From Flavobacteriales bacterium (lineage in GTDB: Bacteria; Bacteroidota; Bacteroidia; Flavobacteriales_F; PHOS-HE28): 64,000 nucleotides of DNA. The stretch is taken from the NCBI GenBank assembly GCA_019638115.1, contig JAHBUK010000003.1, positions 124,001 through 188,000 on the forward strand, given 5' to 3'. The translations under genes and the position numbers were made by a program. Position 1 is the first letter of the stretch. Each line of letters opens with the position of its first letter. This document shows, piece after piece, positions 50,134 through 57,425 of this stretch. The notes below the pieces were generated by a model that did not search any database, was not told where the DNA came from, and worked only from the letters and a program-made list of their open reading frames with translations.

Positions 50134-52800
50134 TTATCTCCCGCTCACTTTGCCGCCGAGGTATGTGTAGGCGGCACTCTGTGCATGCACGGCCAGTTCA
50201 CCGGCGCTGGCCTTGCGGTAGGGGTTGGCTTGGCGTACGTCGATCCAGCGCGCCTTCACCCGATCGTTCCACTGGATCTCCAGCAGTTCCAGCATCTCTT
50301 TGCGCAGCCTGGGGTCCAGCAGTGGGGTGGCCACTTCAATGCGTCGGTCCAGGTTGCGGCCCATCCAATCCGCGCTGGAGAGGTATACAAGGGGATCGCC
50401 TCCATTGCCGAAAACGTATGCCCGTGTGTGTTCCAGGTAGCGGTCCACGATGCTGATGACCTGGATGTGTTCGCTGAGCCCCTTGACCCCGGGCACCAAA
50501 CAGCAGATGCCGCGCAGGATGATGCGGATCCGCACCCCGGCGCAGCTGGCATCATACAGCTTGCGGATCATCGCACGGTCCTCCAGGCTGTTCATTTTCA
50601 AGAGCATCTCCGCGGGTGCACCGCGCTGCGCCAGTTCTATCTCGCGATCTATCAGTCGCTCCAATTCGCTCCGCAGTGTCAGGGGGGCCACCATCAGGTG
50701 TTTCAAGGCCGGTCGGTGATCGCGGTCCTTCAGGTGGGCGAACACCTCGTTCACCTCCGCGGTGATCCCCGGGTCGCGGGTGAGCAGCGCACTGTCCACG
50801 TAGATGCGCGAGGTGCCTTCGTTGAAGTTGCCCGTGCCCACATAGGCATAGCGCACCGGGCGGCCGCGTTCCGTGCGTTCCACCAGGCAGAGTTTGCAAT
50901 GCACTTTCAGGCCCTCGTAGCTGTATAGCACGGTGGCGCCAGCCTGCTCCAAGGCCTCGCCCCAATACAGGTTGGAGCCTTCGTCGAAGCGGGCCTGCAC
51001 CTCCACGAACACGGTTACTTGTTTGCCGTTCCGCAAAGCCTCCAACAGCGCTTCGCAAACCGCCGAACCGTGCGCAACACGGTACAGGGTAATGGCGATG
51101 TGGCGCACGGCCTGGTCGGTGGCGGCTTCTCGCAGCCAGTTCACCACCAGGTTGAAATCGTGGTAGGGGAAGTGCAACAGCAGGTCCTGTTTGGCGATCG
51201 CGCGGAAGGTGCTGCTGGCTTTTGCAATGGCCGGATGTTGCAGCGCCGGCCAGGGTTCATCACGCAGTTCGGGGTACCCCTTTACGGGCAACTTCATCAA
51301 GTCGCTGAAGTTGTGGTAGCGCCCTCCGGCCACCATGTCGGGCTTGGAGAGCCCAAGCAAGGTGCGCAGAGCCCGCAAGGTGCCTTGGGGCATGCTGTTG
51401 TCGTAGAGAAATCGGGCAGGAACCCCGGTGCGCCGCTTGCGCAGGCTTTTGCGCACCTTGTCTTTCATGTTGCCGCTGAACTCTTCGTCCAGGTAAAGCT
51501 CTGCATCGCGCGAGAGCTTGATGGCATGGCACCCCGTGATCTTGTGGTGCTTGAACACTTTGCCCAAGGATAGGCGCATCACATCATCGAGGAACACGAT
51601 ATCACTTCGTCCGCTCGCGCTGGGCAGCTCAACGAAACGGCCACACTCATCGCTCGGCACGTTCACCAGCACCAGCCGCTGCTTGTTGCTGCTTTGGGGC
51701 TTCAGCCGGACCACGAAATAGAGTTTGCGGTCCTCGATGAAGGGGGCGTTGCCGGCCCGTACGCTGGCGGTGTTCAGCAGCGGCACTACGCGCTCCTCGA
51801 AGTATTGGCGCAGGAACTTCCGTTGGTTCGCGCTCAGCGCCCCGGGCCGCAGCAGGCGAATGCCCTGCCGTGCCAGCGCGGGCAACAGGGTATCGCGGTA
51901 AAGCTTGCCGAATTGCTGTTGCTGCCCCAGCGCCTTGCGGTTGATGCGTTCCACCAGCTTGGCATTGGGCACATCCAGCACCGCCCGCTGGGCCTTGTTC
52001 AGTTGGTTCAGGCTGCGCAGGGAGGCCACACGCACGCGGTAGAACTCATCGAGATTGTTGGAGTAGATGGCCAGGAACTTGATCCGCTCCAAAAGCGGCA
52101 CTGCCGGGTCCTGTGCCTCCTGCAATACGCGCTCGTTGAAGGAGAGCCAACTCAGGTCGCGCTCGTGGAAACGTTCGCGAGCAGCTGCCACCACCAAGCT
52201 TTTCGCCTTGCCCACAGCGTTCAGCAGGCCTTGTAGATTGAGCCTTTTCTGCCCACCGTAGCGCTGTTGTGCATAGCGCGTATGGAATCGGTGCGCCTTC
52301 AGGTAGGCCAGGTTCTCGCTCAGCCAGGCCTCTTTGCTGGGCTTGCTGCCATGCAGGTTGCCACGTTCGGATCGCAACAGTTCACTGCGGGTGTTGAAGT
52401 CCACTTGCCCGGCCTTGGCGGAGTCGGCATCGCGCAGGATGCGTTGCAATTTGGTGCGTGGCTGAAAGCCCATCCTTGTGGCGAGCACCAGGTCGCTCAC
52501 CCTGCGCACATCAGCCTCGCTGCAGCCCTGTTTGCGCATGAACTCCGCAGCCAGTCGTGCGCTGTGCAGTTCGTGCTGTGCCGGATCGATGGCGTAGCCG
52601 GTATCGTGGAAAAGCGCCGCCAGTTCCAATAGCCTTACCCCGGCGGCATCCACCTTCATGGCTTGCGCGTTCCCTACGGCGGTACGTGTCACCTCCAAGG
52701 TGTGGTCCAGGTCATGGAACACCATGCTCGCAGGCATGCGCTTGGCGAACCAGCGCCGCACGTGCAGCCGCGCTTTTTCAATGAGTTTCGGGTCCGGCAT
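50134..52800 (-). CDS. ppk1: Polyphosphate kinase 1 with an N-terminal HD-domain fusion
   Basis: An 888-residue protein, about 200 longer than usual PPK1. Residues 1 to about 200 form an HD-type phosphohydrolase-like domain with FHDLDH (about 28-33) and ALFHDTGYAID (about 62-72). PPK1 starts near residue 213 with RDLSWLSFNERVLQEA and NNLDEFYRVRV. The phospho-histidine region is GLKVHCKLCLVERT, and the second active-site segment is HTRAYVFGNGGDPLVYLSSA with WMGRNLDRRIEV. PPK1 makes inorganic polyphosphate from ATP reversibly; the HD domain suggests coupled nucleotide or polyphosphate hydrolysis, which is inference. A TATCTTCG box lies ten bases before the ATG. It diverges from the SiaB-like gene. 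Confidence 0.9.
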   Translation of the reverse strand: MPDPKLIEKARLHVRRWFAKRMPASMVFHDLDHTLEVTRTAVGNAQAMKVDAAGVRLLELAALFHDTGYAIDPAQHELHSARLAAEFMRKQGCSEADVRRVSDLVLATRMGFQPRTKLQRILRDADSAKAGQVDFNTRSELLRSERGNLHGSKPSKEAWLSENLAYLKAHRFHTRYAQQRYGGQKRLNLQGLLNAVGKAKSLVVAAARERFHERDLSWLSFNERVLQEAQDPAVPLLERIKFLAIYSNNLDEFYRVRVASLRSLNQLNKAQRAVLDVPNAKLVERINRKALGQQQQFGKLYRDTLLPALARQGIRLLRPGALSANQRKFLRQYFEERVVPLLNTASVRAGNAPFIEDRKLYFVVRLKPQSSNKQRLVLVNVPSDECGRFVELPSASGRSDIVFLDDVMRLSLGKVFKHHKITGCHAIKLSRDAELYLDEEFSGNMKDKVRKSLRKRRTGVPARFLYDNSMPQGTLRALRTLLGLSKPDMVAGGRYHNFSDLMKLPVKGYPELRDEPWPALQHPAIAKASSTFRAIAKQDLLLHFPYHDFNLVVNWLREAATDQAVRHIAITLYRVAHGSAVCEALLEALRNGKQVTVFVEVQARFDEGSNLYWGEALEQAGATVLYSYEGLKVHCKLCLVERTERGRPVRYAYVGTGNFNEGTSRIYVDSALLTRDPGITAEVNEVFAHLKDRDHRPALKHLMVAPLTLRSELERLIDREIELAQRGAPAEMLLKMNSLEDRAMIRKLYDASCAGVRIRIILRGICCLVPGVKGLSEHIQVISIVDRYLEHTRAYVFGNGGDPLVYLSSADWMGRNLDRRIEVATPLLDPRLRKEMLELLEIQWNDRVKARWIDVRQANPYRKASAGELAVHAQSAAYTYLGGKVSGR

Positions 52801-52810
52801 TGAAGCGCGG

Positions 52811-52818
52811 CGAAGATA
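52811..52818 (-). promoter_or_regulatory. TATCTTCG -7 box of the HD-PPK1 gene
   Basis: Identical to the box at 2731-2738 and ten bases before the ATG at 52800. Confidence 0.5.
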
Positions 52819-52859
52819 GGTGGGCCATGTTGCTACAACGGACAGTGCCTGTCTCCGGC

Positions 52860-52867
52860 TATATTTG
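52860..52867 (+). promoter_or_regulatory. TATATTTG -7 box of the SiaB-like gene
   Basis: Exact TAnnTTTG match, 13 bases before the ATG at 52881. It sits back to back with the box of the HD-PPK1 gene in an 80-base divergent spacer. Confidence 0.55.
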
Positions 52868-52880
52868 GTGACCCCGCCGG

Positions 52881-53945
52881 ATGGAGCTGAGCAAAGCGAA
52901 TGAACTCTATGGCACCCTGGCGGGTGATCGGCTCTGCTTCCTGTACAGCGGTGCTTTCCACGATGGACATACCGCCCGCTTGATCGCGTTGGGCGAAGAA
53001 GCCTCGCTTGGCCTGGACGGTGGACGTTCGCTGAGCAGCAGACTGGCCTTCGTAATGGTGGAGGCCTATCAGAACATCATCCGCCACCGACCGGAGTTGA
53101 CACCGGAGCAGGCGCTGGGCGCAGCGCGCAGCCTCTTCATGCTGCGCGATCAGGGGAGCGGTCCGGAGGTGATCACCGTTAATCCCGTGGTGGAGCCGGA
53201 GTCCGAAGCCTTATCGGGGGCCATGGATCGGCTTACCGCGCTGGACATGCCTGCCCTGAAGGAGCTTTTTCTCAATTCCTTGAAGAGCGGCCAACGCACC
53301 AGGCAGGGCGGTGCCGGACTGGGCTTGATCGAGATCGCCCGGCGCTCAACGCAGGGTGTGCGCCACCACTTGGAACCCTTGGATGAGTTGCATCGCCTGT
53401 TCACCCTGCAAGTGCAACTGGCCGGCAGTGCGGGCGCCTACACCAGCTTGCCAACCTTGCATCATTTGCGGGCCCTGGTGGTCGAGCAGGACATCCTGTT
53501 GCTGTACAAAGGCGTATTGAGCCCTGGTGTGCAAGCCTCCATCATACGCATGGTGGGCAGCGACCTCGATGAGCGGGGCAGGGGGCACGATGCACGGCCA
53601 AGGGCCTTCCACGCACTGATGGAACTGGTGCAGGAATTGGGTGCCATGGAACGCTCCGTCATGGTACTCTTCGCTCAGCATGACCATGGTGATCGTATGC
53701 TGCTCGCGCTTCCGCTGGAAAATGCCCAGATGCAAAACCTTGACGGAATGTTGCGACAGCTGCAAGGCATGGGCCCGCAATTGGCGTACGAGCAATACCG
53801 CAAGGTGCTGCTGGGGCGCTTGCCCAGTGCAGGCCCCGGCCATTCCTCCCTGCTCGATCTGGCCGCGCATTGCGTGCTGCCTTTGCAATACGAGCTGCTG
53901 CCTACTACCAGTGGCGGTCTGCTGCTGCTTGGTGCAGTGGTGTAG
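52881..53945 (+). CDS. SiaB-family (DUF6272) kinase-like protein with two tandem domains
   Basis: A 354-residue cytoplasmic protein. The first half (about 10-175) has the ATPase-like features of SiaB-type protein kinases: FVMVEAYQNIIRHR, RSLFMLRDQGSGPEVITVNP and the glycine motif QGGAGLGLIEIARRS. The second half (about 185-354) repeats the scaffold (DILLLYKGVLSPGVQ against DRLCFLYSGAFHDGH; FHALMELVQELGAMERSV) but lacks the glycine-rich loop, so it is probably a non-catalytic copy. SiaB kinases act with STAS-domain SiaC proteins and phosphatase SiaA in surface-attachment signalling; neither partner is in this window. It diverges from HD-PPK1, so the two may share regulation. Confidence 0.75.
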   Translation: MELSKANELYGTLAGDRLCFLYSGAFHDGHTARLIALGEEASLGLDGGRSLSSRLAFVMVEAYQNIIRHRPELTPEQALGAARSLFMLRDQGSGPEVITVNPVVEPESEALSGAMDRLTALDMPALKELFLNSLKSGQRTRQGGAGLGLIEIARRSTQGVRHHLEPLDELHRLFTLQVQLAGSAGAYTSLPTLHHLRALVVEQDILLLYKGVLSPGVQASIIRMVGSDLDERGRGHDARPRAFHALMELVQELGAMERSVMVLFAQHDHGDRMLLALPLENAQMQNLDGMLRQLQGMGPQLAYEQYRKVLLGRLPSAGPGHSSLLDLAAHCVLPLQYELLPTTSGGLLLLGAVV

Positions 53946-54043
53946 GCCGTGGTCATGCTGTGTGACGGAACGTTGGTGCCTCGGATGTTGCTCCATACGG
54001 ATCGGCACGGGAATGGAGTTATGGCTGTGTAAACTTCCCTGCC

Positions 54044-54178
54044 ATGAGTTCCTTCCTGCACTTCACCCTGGCCGCACTGGGCCGCTTTGAACGGTGGTTC
54101 GATGCCCGTTTCGGTTGGTTCTTCACCAACGGAATGAAGGAGCGCGCACCGCAGGCCGGTCGTTCGCTCAGAGCTTGA
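54044..54178 (+). CDS. Small protein of 44 residues (RFGWFFTNGMK)
   Basis: Reads MSSFLHFTLAALGRFERWFD, then ARFGWFFTNGMKERAPQAGR and SLRA. A short amphipathic helix is followed by the distinctive FGWFFTNG turn; I believe similar tiny proteins occur in other Bacteroidota, but I cannot name a family. It overlaps the 3' end of the convergent aldehyde dehydrogenase gene by 11 bases. Alternatively it is a chance frame, but the composition is protein-like and no other gene occupies the spacer. Confidence 0.5.
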   Translation: MSSFLHFTLAALGRFERWFDARFGWFFTNGMKERAPQAGRSLRA

Positions 54179-55610
54179 TGCACACGTTCTTCGCCTCGGT
54201 GAAGAAGCGCAACGCATCCACCCCTCCCTCGCGGCCCACGCCGCTCTGCTTCATGCCACCGAAAGGGGTGCGCAGGTCACGGATCATCCAGCAGTTCACC
54301 CACACGATGCCCGCCTGTAGTGCGCGCGCCACCCGGTGGCTGCGTTTCAGGTCGCGCGTCCACACCACGGCCGCCAATCCATAGGGCGTGTGGTTGGCCA
54401 TGGCAACGGCCTGTTCCTCGTCGTCGAAGGGCTGCAGCGTAACCACCGGCCCGAAGATCTCCTCCTGATTGGTGCGGCAGCGGCCATCGAGCCCCTCGAT
54501 CACCGTGGGGGCGATGTACCAGCCATCCTTCAGCGGAGCTTCCAGTACCACGCGTTCACCACCGCACAGCACGCGGCCGCCTTCCTCCTTGGCCAGCGCG
54601 ATGTAGGCCAGCACCTTCTCCATGTGGTCCTTGCTCACCACCGCGCCCAGGTCGCTTGCTGGATCGTCAGGGTCTCCCACGCGAAGGGCTTTCACACGCT
54701 CCACGAAGGCTTCCTTGAAGCGGTCGTATATGCTGCGGTGGATGAGGATGCGTGATCCGCAAAGGCAGATCTGGCCCTGGTTGGTGAAGCTGCTGCGCAC
54801 GGTGGTGGCCAGCATCTCCTCAAAGTCGCAATCGGCGAACACCAGCACGGGGTTCTTGCCACCGAGTTCGAGGCTCAACTTCTTGAACATCGGCGCCGCC
54901 ACCCGGGCGATCTCCGCACCGGTACGCGTGCCGCCGGTGAAGCTGATGGCAGGGATGCCGCTATGCGCCGTAATGGCCGCGCCCACCTTGGGACCCAAGC
55001 CGTGTATGATGTTGAGCACACCCGGCGGCATGCCCGCTTCCTCGCAGAGCAGGCTCATGCGGTAGGCGGTGAGCGGCGTTACCTCGCTGGGTTTGGCCAC
55101 CACGCAATTGCCTGCGGCCAAAGCGGGGGCGATCTTCCAGGTGAAAAGGTAGAGTGGCAGGTTCCAAGGGCTGATGCAGCCCACCACACCGATGGGTTGG
55201 CGATCGGTCCAGTTCACGGCCACATCGTCCATCAGGTGCGCCTCGCTGGGGAAGTGTAGGATGGCCGTGGCGAAGAAGCGGAAGTTGGCCACCGCGCGGG
55301 GGATGTCCACCTTACGGGCCAGGCTGAGGGGCTTGCCGTTGTCGCGTGATTCGGCGCGGGCGAACTCATCCAGGTCGCGTTCGATCAGTTCGGAGAGCTT
55401 CAGCAGCACCTTGCTGCGGCCTTCGCGCCCCAGTGCGTTCCAGCCGGGAGCGGCGCGCTTTGCGGCTTGCACGGCCAATTCAACATCGTGTTCGTCGGAA
55501 TCCGGCAACTGCGCGAACACCTCGCCGGTGGCGGGGGCGTGTACGTCCAACCAGCGGCCGCTCTGGGCGGGCCGCAAGGTGCCATCGATCAGGTTCTGCA
55601 AGCGTTCCAT
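54168..55610 (-). CDS. Aldehyde dehydrogenase, ALDH8/2-hydroxymuconic semialdehyde dehydrogenase-like
   Basis: A 480-residue cytoplasmic NAD-dependent enzyme. The cofactor region includes ISPWNLPLYLFTWKIAPALA, with the catalytic Glu in SLELGGKNPVLVF (about 246) and the catalytic Cys in FTNQGQICLCGSRILIH (about 282). The GQICLCGSRI form is typical of the ALDH8 / 2-aminomuconic semialdehyde dehydrogenase branch, which oxidises a semialdehyde in tryptophan or aromatic degradation. The RidA-type protein at 34315 would fit the next step (deamination), but the genes are 20 kb apart. A TACCTTCG box lies nine bases before the ATG. Alternative: a general aliphatic semialdehyde dehydrogenase. Confidence 0.88.
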   Translation of the reverse strand: MERLQNLIDGTLRPAQSGRWLDVHAPATGEVFAQLPDSDEHDVELAVQAAKRAAPGWNALGREGRSKVLLKLSELIERDLDEFARAESRDNGKPLSLARKVDIPRAVANFRFFATAILHFPSEAHLMDDVAVNWTDRQPIGVVGCISPWNLPLYLFTWKIAPALAAGNCVVAKPSEVTPLTAYRMSLLCEEAGMPPGVLNIIHGLGPKVGAAITAHSGIPAISFTGGTRTGAEIARVAAPMFKKLSLELGGKNPVLVFADCDFEEMLATTVRSSFTNQGQICLCGSRILIHRSIYDRFKEAFVERVKALRVGDPDDPASDLGAVVSKDHMEKVLAYIALAKEEGGRVLCGGERVVLEAPLKDGWYIAPTVIEGLDGRCRTNQEEIFGPVVTLQPFDDEEQAVAMANHTPYGLAAVVWTRDLKRSHRVARALQAGIVWVNCWMIRDLRTPFGGMKQSGVGREGGVDALRFFTEAKNVCIKL

Positions 55611-55619
55611 GGGGAACGG

Positions 55620-55627
55620 CGAAGGTA
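55620..55627 (-). promoter_or_regulatory. TACCTTCG -7 box of the aldehyde dehydrogenase gene
   Basis: Nine bases before the ATG at 55610; same word as before the gene at 62344. Confidence 0.5.
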
Positions 55628-55658
55628 ACCGGTGCCGGGGCTCGCGGTATGCTGCCGG

Positions 55659-56345
55659 TCAAGCGCTGGTGGTCGGCGCTTCGGACGGCGGCAGATCAGT
55701 TTGGACCTGTTGCACTTCGGCCAGGGGCTCCGGCACTGCCGCATCCTGCGCAACCGGCCCTCCTTTGCGCTGCACCAGGATGAAGAGGAGCACGCCCACG
55801 GTGATGGCCGCATCGGCGATGTTGAACACCGGCCGGAAGAAGATGAAGTACTCCCCACCCCAGCGCGGTAGCCATTGCGGCAAATGGCCTTCCCAAACAG
55901 GGAAGTAGAACATGTCCACCACGGCACCGTGAAAGAGGGGGGCATAACCACCACCTTCGGGGAAGAGCACCGCCTTGGTGTTGAAGGTGCTCTGGCTGAA
56001 GAGCACTCCGTAAAAGGTGCTGTCGATGATGTTGCCCAGCGCTCCGGCGAAGATGAGGGCGACACTTACCTGCAATGCACGGCTGCTGCCGGTGCGCACC
56101 AACCGGAGCAAGGCGTAACCGATGCCACCTACTGCCGCAATGCGGAACAGGGTAAGCAACAACTTGCCCCAGCGACCGCCGAACTCCATGCCGAAGGCCA
56201 TGCCCCGGTTCTCAATGAAATGCAGAAAGCCCCAGTCGCCGAAGAGGGGGATGCTGCCTTCGTAGAAAAAGGAAAGCTTCACCCAGATCTTCAGGGCTTG
56301 GTCCGCCAGAAGGACCAGCAGGATGATGGCGATCGCGCGCTTCAA
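55659..56345 (-). CDS. lspA: Lipoprotein signal peptidase
   Basis: A 228-residue inner-membrane aspartic peptidase that cleaves the signal peptide from prolipoproteins after diacylglyceryl transfer. Four hydrophobic segments are visible (IAIILLVLLADQALKIWV, LLLTLFRIAAVGGIGYALL, VSVALIFAGALGNIID, ITVGVLLFILVQ). The catalytic dyad is Asp108 in GALGNIIDS and Asp178 in RPVFNIADAAI. The enzyme is longer than the usual about 160 residues because of a 60-residue periplasmic insertion between the Asp residues and a 30-residue polar tail; both are common in Bacteroidota. It follows the dksA-like gene by about 30 bases, a conserved arrangement. Many lipoproteins in this window are its likely substrates. 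Confidence 0.92.
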   Translation of the reverse strand: MKRAIAIILLVLLADQALKIWVKLSFFYEGSIPLFGDWGFLHFIENRGMAFGMEFGGRWGKLLLTLFRIAAVGGIGYALLRLVRTGSSRALQVSVALIFAGALGNIIDSTFYGVLFSQSTFNTKAVLFPEGGGYAPLFHGAVVDMFYFPVWEGHLPQWLPRWGGEYFIFFRPVFNIADAAITVGVLLFILVQRKGGPVAQDAAVPEPLAEVQQVQTDLPPSEAPTTSA

Positions 56346-56373
56346 GGCAGTGATGCAGGGACCTCCGGAAGGT

Positions 56374-57375
56374 CTAACTGGTCATCTGCTGCTTGGCCTC
56401 GATGCTCAGCGTGGCATGCGGCACCAGACGCAGACGCTCTTTGCTGATCAGGCGACCGGTTACACGGCAGATGCCATAGGTCTTGTTCCGGATCCGCAGC
56501 AAGGCATCCTCCAGGTGCTTGATGAACTTCTCCTGGCGGGCGGCCAACTGGGCGGTCTCCTCGCGGCTCAGCGTTTCGCTGCCGTCCTCGATCATTTTGA
56601 AGGAGGGGCTCGTGTCGTCCGTGCCGTTGTTGTCCGTGTTGGCCAGCGTCTTCTTCAGCAGGTCGTAGTCGTTGCGGGCCTCATCGAGCTTGCGCATGAT
56701 CAGCTCCTTGAACTCCTGGAGCTCGTCATCGCTGTATCGCAGCTTGTCGGCACTCTCCAAGGTGGAGATCTGTTTCTTCACAACGGGCGCCGACATGGGC
56801 CGGTTCGGTGCCACACGCTGTGTCACCAATGGTTTGGCCGGGGCTTTGGGTTCTTTTTCAGCTTTTGCGGATGCTCGCTTCCTCGATTCCTTCTTCACTT
56901 CAGGCTTGGCGGCGGCTGCGGGAGCCGCTTTGGTAGTTGACTTCTTGGGTGCAGCAGGGGCCGGCGCAGGAGCAGCGGCTTTGGGTGCTGGTTTGCTCGG
57001 TGCGGCCACCTTTTTAGGAGCGGCTTTCACCACGGGCTTCGGCGTGGGCTTCGGAGCGGCTTTCTTCACCGGTGCGGGCTTCGGCGCCGCCTTTTTCACA
57101 GCGGCCACCTTTTTCGGTGCGGCCGCCTTTTTGGCTGCGGTCTTCACCACCTTCTTGGGTGCTGCCTTGGCGGGCTTGGCGGCTTTCTTGGGGGCTGCTT
57201 TCACGGCCTTTTTGGGGGCTGCCTTCACCACTTTTTTCGGAGCCGCCTTGGCCACCTTCTTGGGCGCTGCTTTCACGGCCTTCTTAGGGGCTGCTTTCGC
57301 TGCTTTCTTGGGGGCTGGCTTCGCTGCTTTCTTGGCGGGCTTGGCTGCCTTCTTGGGTGCGGGTTTCTTGGCCAT
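56374..57375 (-). CDS. TraR/DksA-family protein with long Lys/Ala/Pro-rich N-terminus
   Basis: A 333-residue protein. Residues 1 to about 190 are repeats of APKKAAK or KAAPKKV resembling histone H1 tails and likely bind DNA or RNA non-specifically. The C-terminal 140 residues form a DksA-like coiled coil (LQEFKELIMRKLDEARNDYD, ETAQLAARQEKFIKHLEDAL) and the degenerate zinc-finger segment YGICRVTGRLISKERLRLVP, with one Cys instead of four, as usual in this phylum. DksA relatives bind RNA polymerase and adjust rRNA promoters. The start ATG 57375 follows a TATATTTG promoter box. It lies between ileS and lspA, a conserved order in Bacteroidota. Confidence 0.87.
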   Translation of the reverse strand: MAKKPAPKKAAKPAKKAAKPAPKKAAKAAPKKAVKAAPKKVAKAAPKKVVKAAPKKAVKAAPKKAAKPAKAAPKKVVKTAAKKAAAPKKVAAVKKAAPKPAPVKKAAPKPTPKPVVKAAPKKVAAPSKPAPKAAAPAPAPAAPKKSTTKAAPAAAAKPEVKKESRKRASAKAEKEPKAPAKPLVTQRVAPNRPMSAPVVKKQISTLESADKLRYSDDELQEFKELIMRKLDEARNDYDLLKKTLANTDNNGTDDTSPSFKMIEDGSETLSREETAQLAARQEKFIKHLEDALLRIRNKTYGICRVTGRLISKERLRLVPHATLSIEAKQQMTS

Positions 57376-57403
57376 GGACGGTCCCGTTTTCGTTGAAGAT
57401 CCG

Positions 57404-57411
57404 CAAATATA
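57404..57411 (-). promoter_or_regulatory. TATATTTG -7 box of the dksA-like gene
   Basis: Exact match to TAnnTTTG, 28 bases before the ATG at 57375, lying just upstream of ileS's stop codon at 57426. Confidence 0.55.
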
Positions 57412-57425
57412 GGCGGAAAGCCCCC

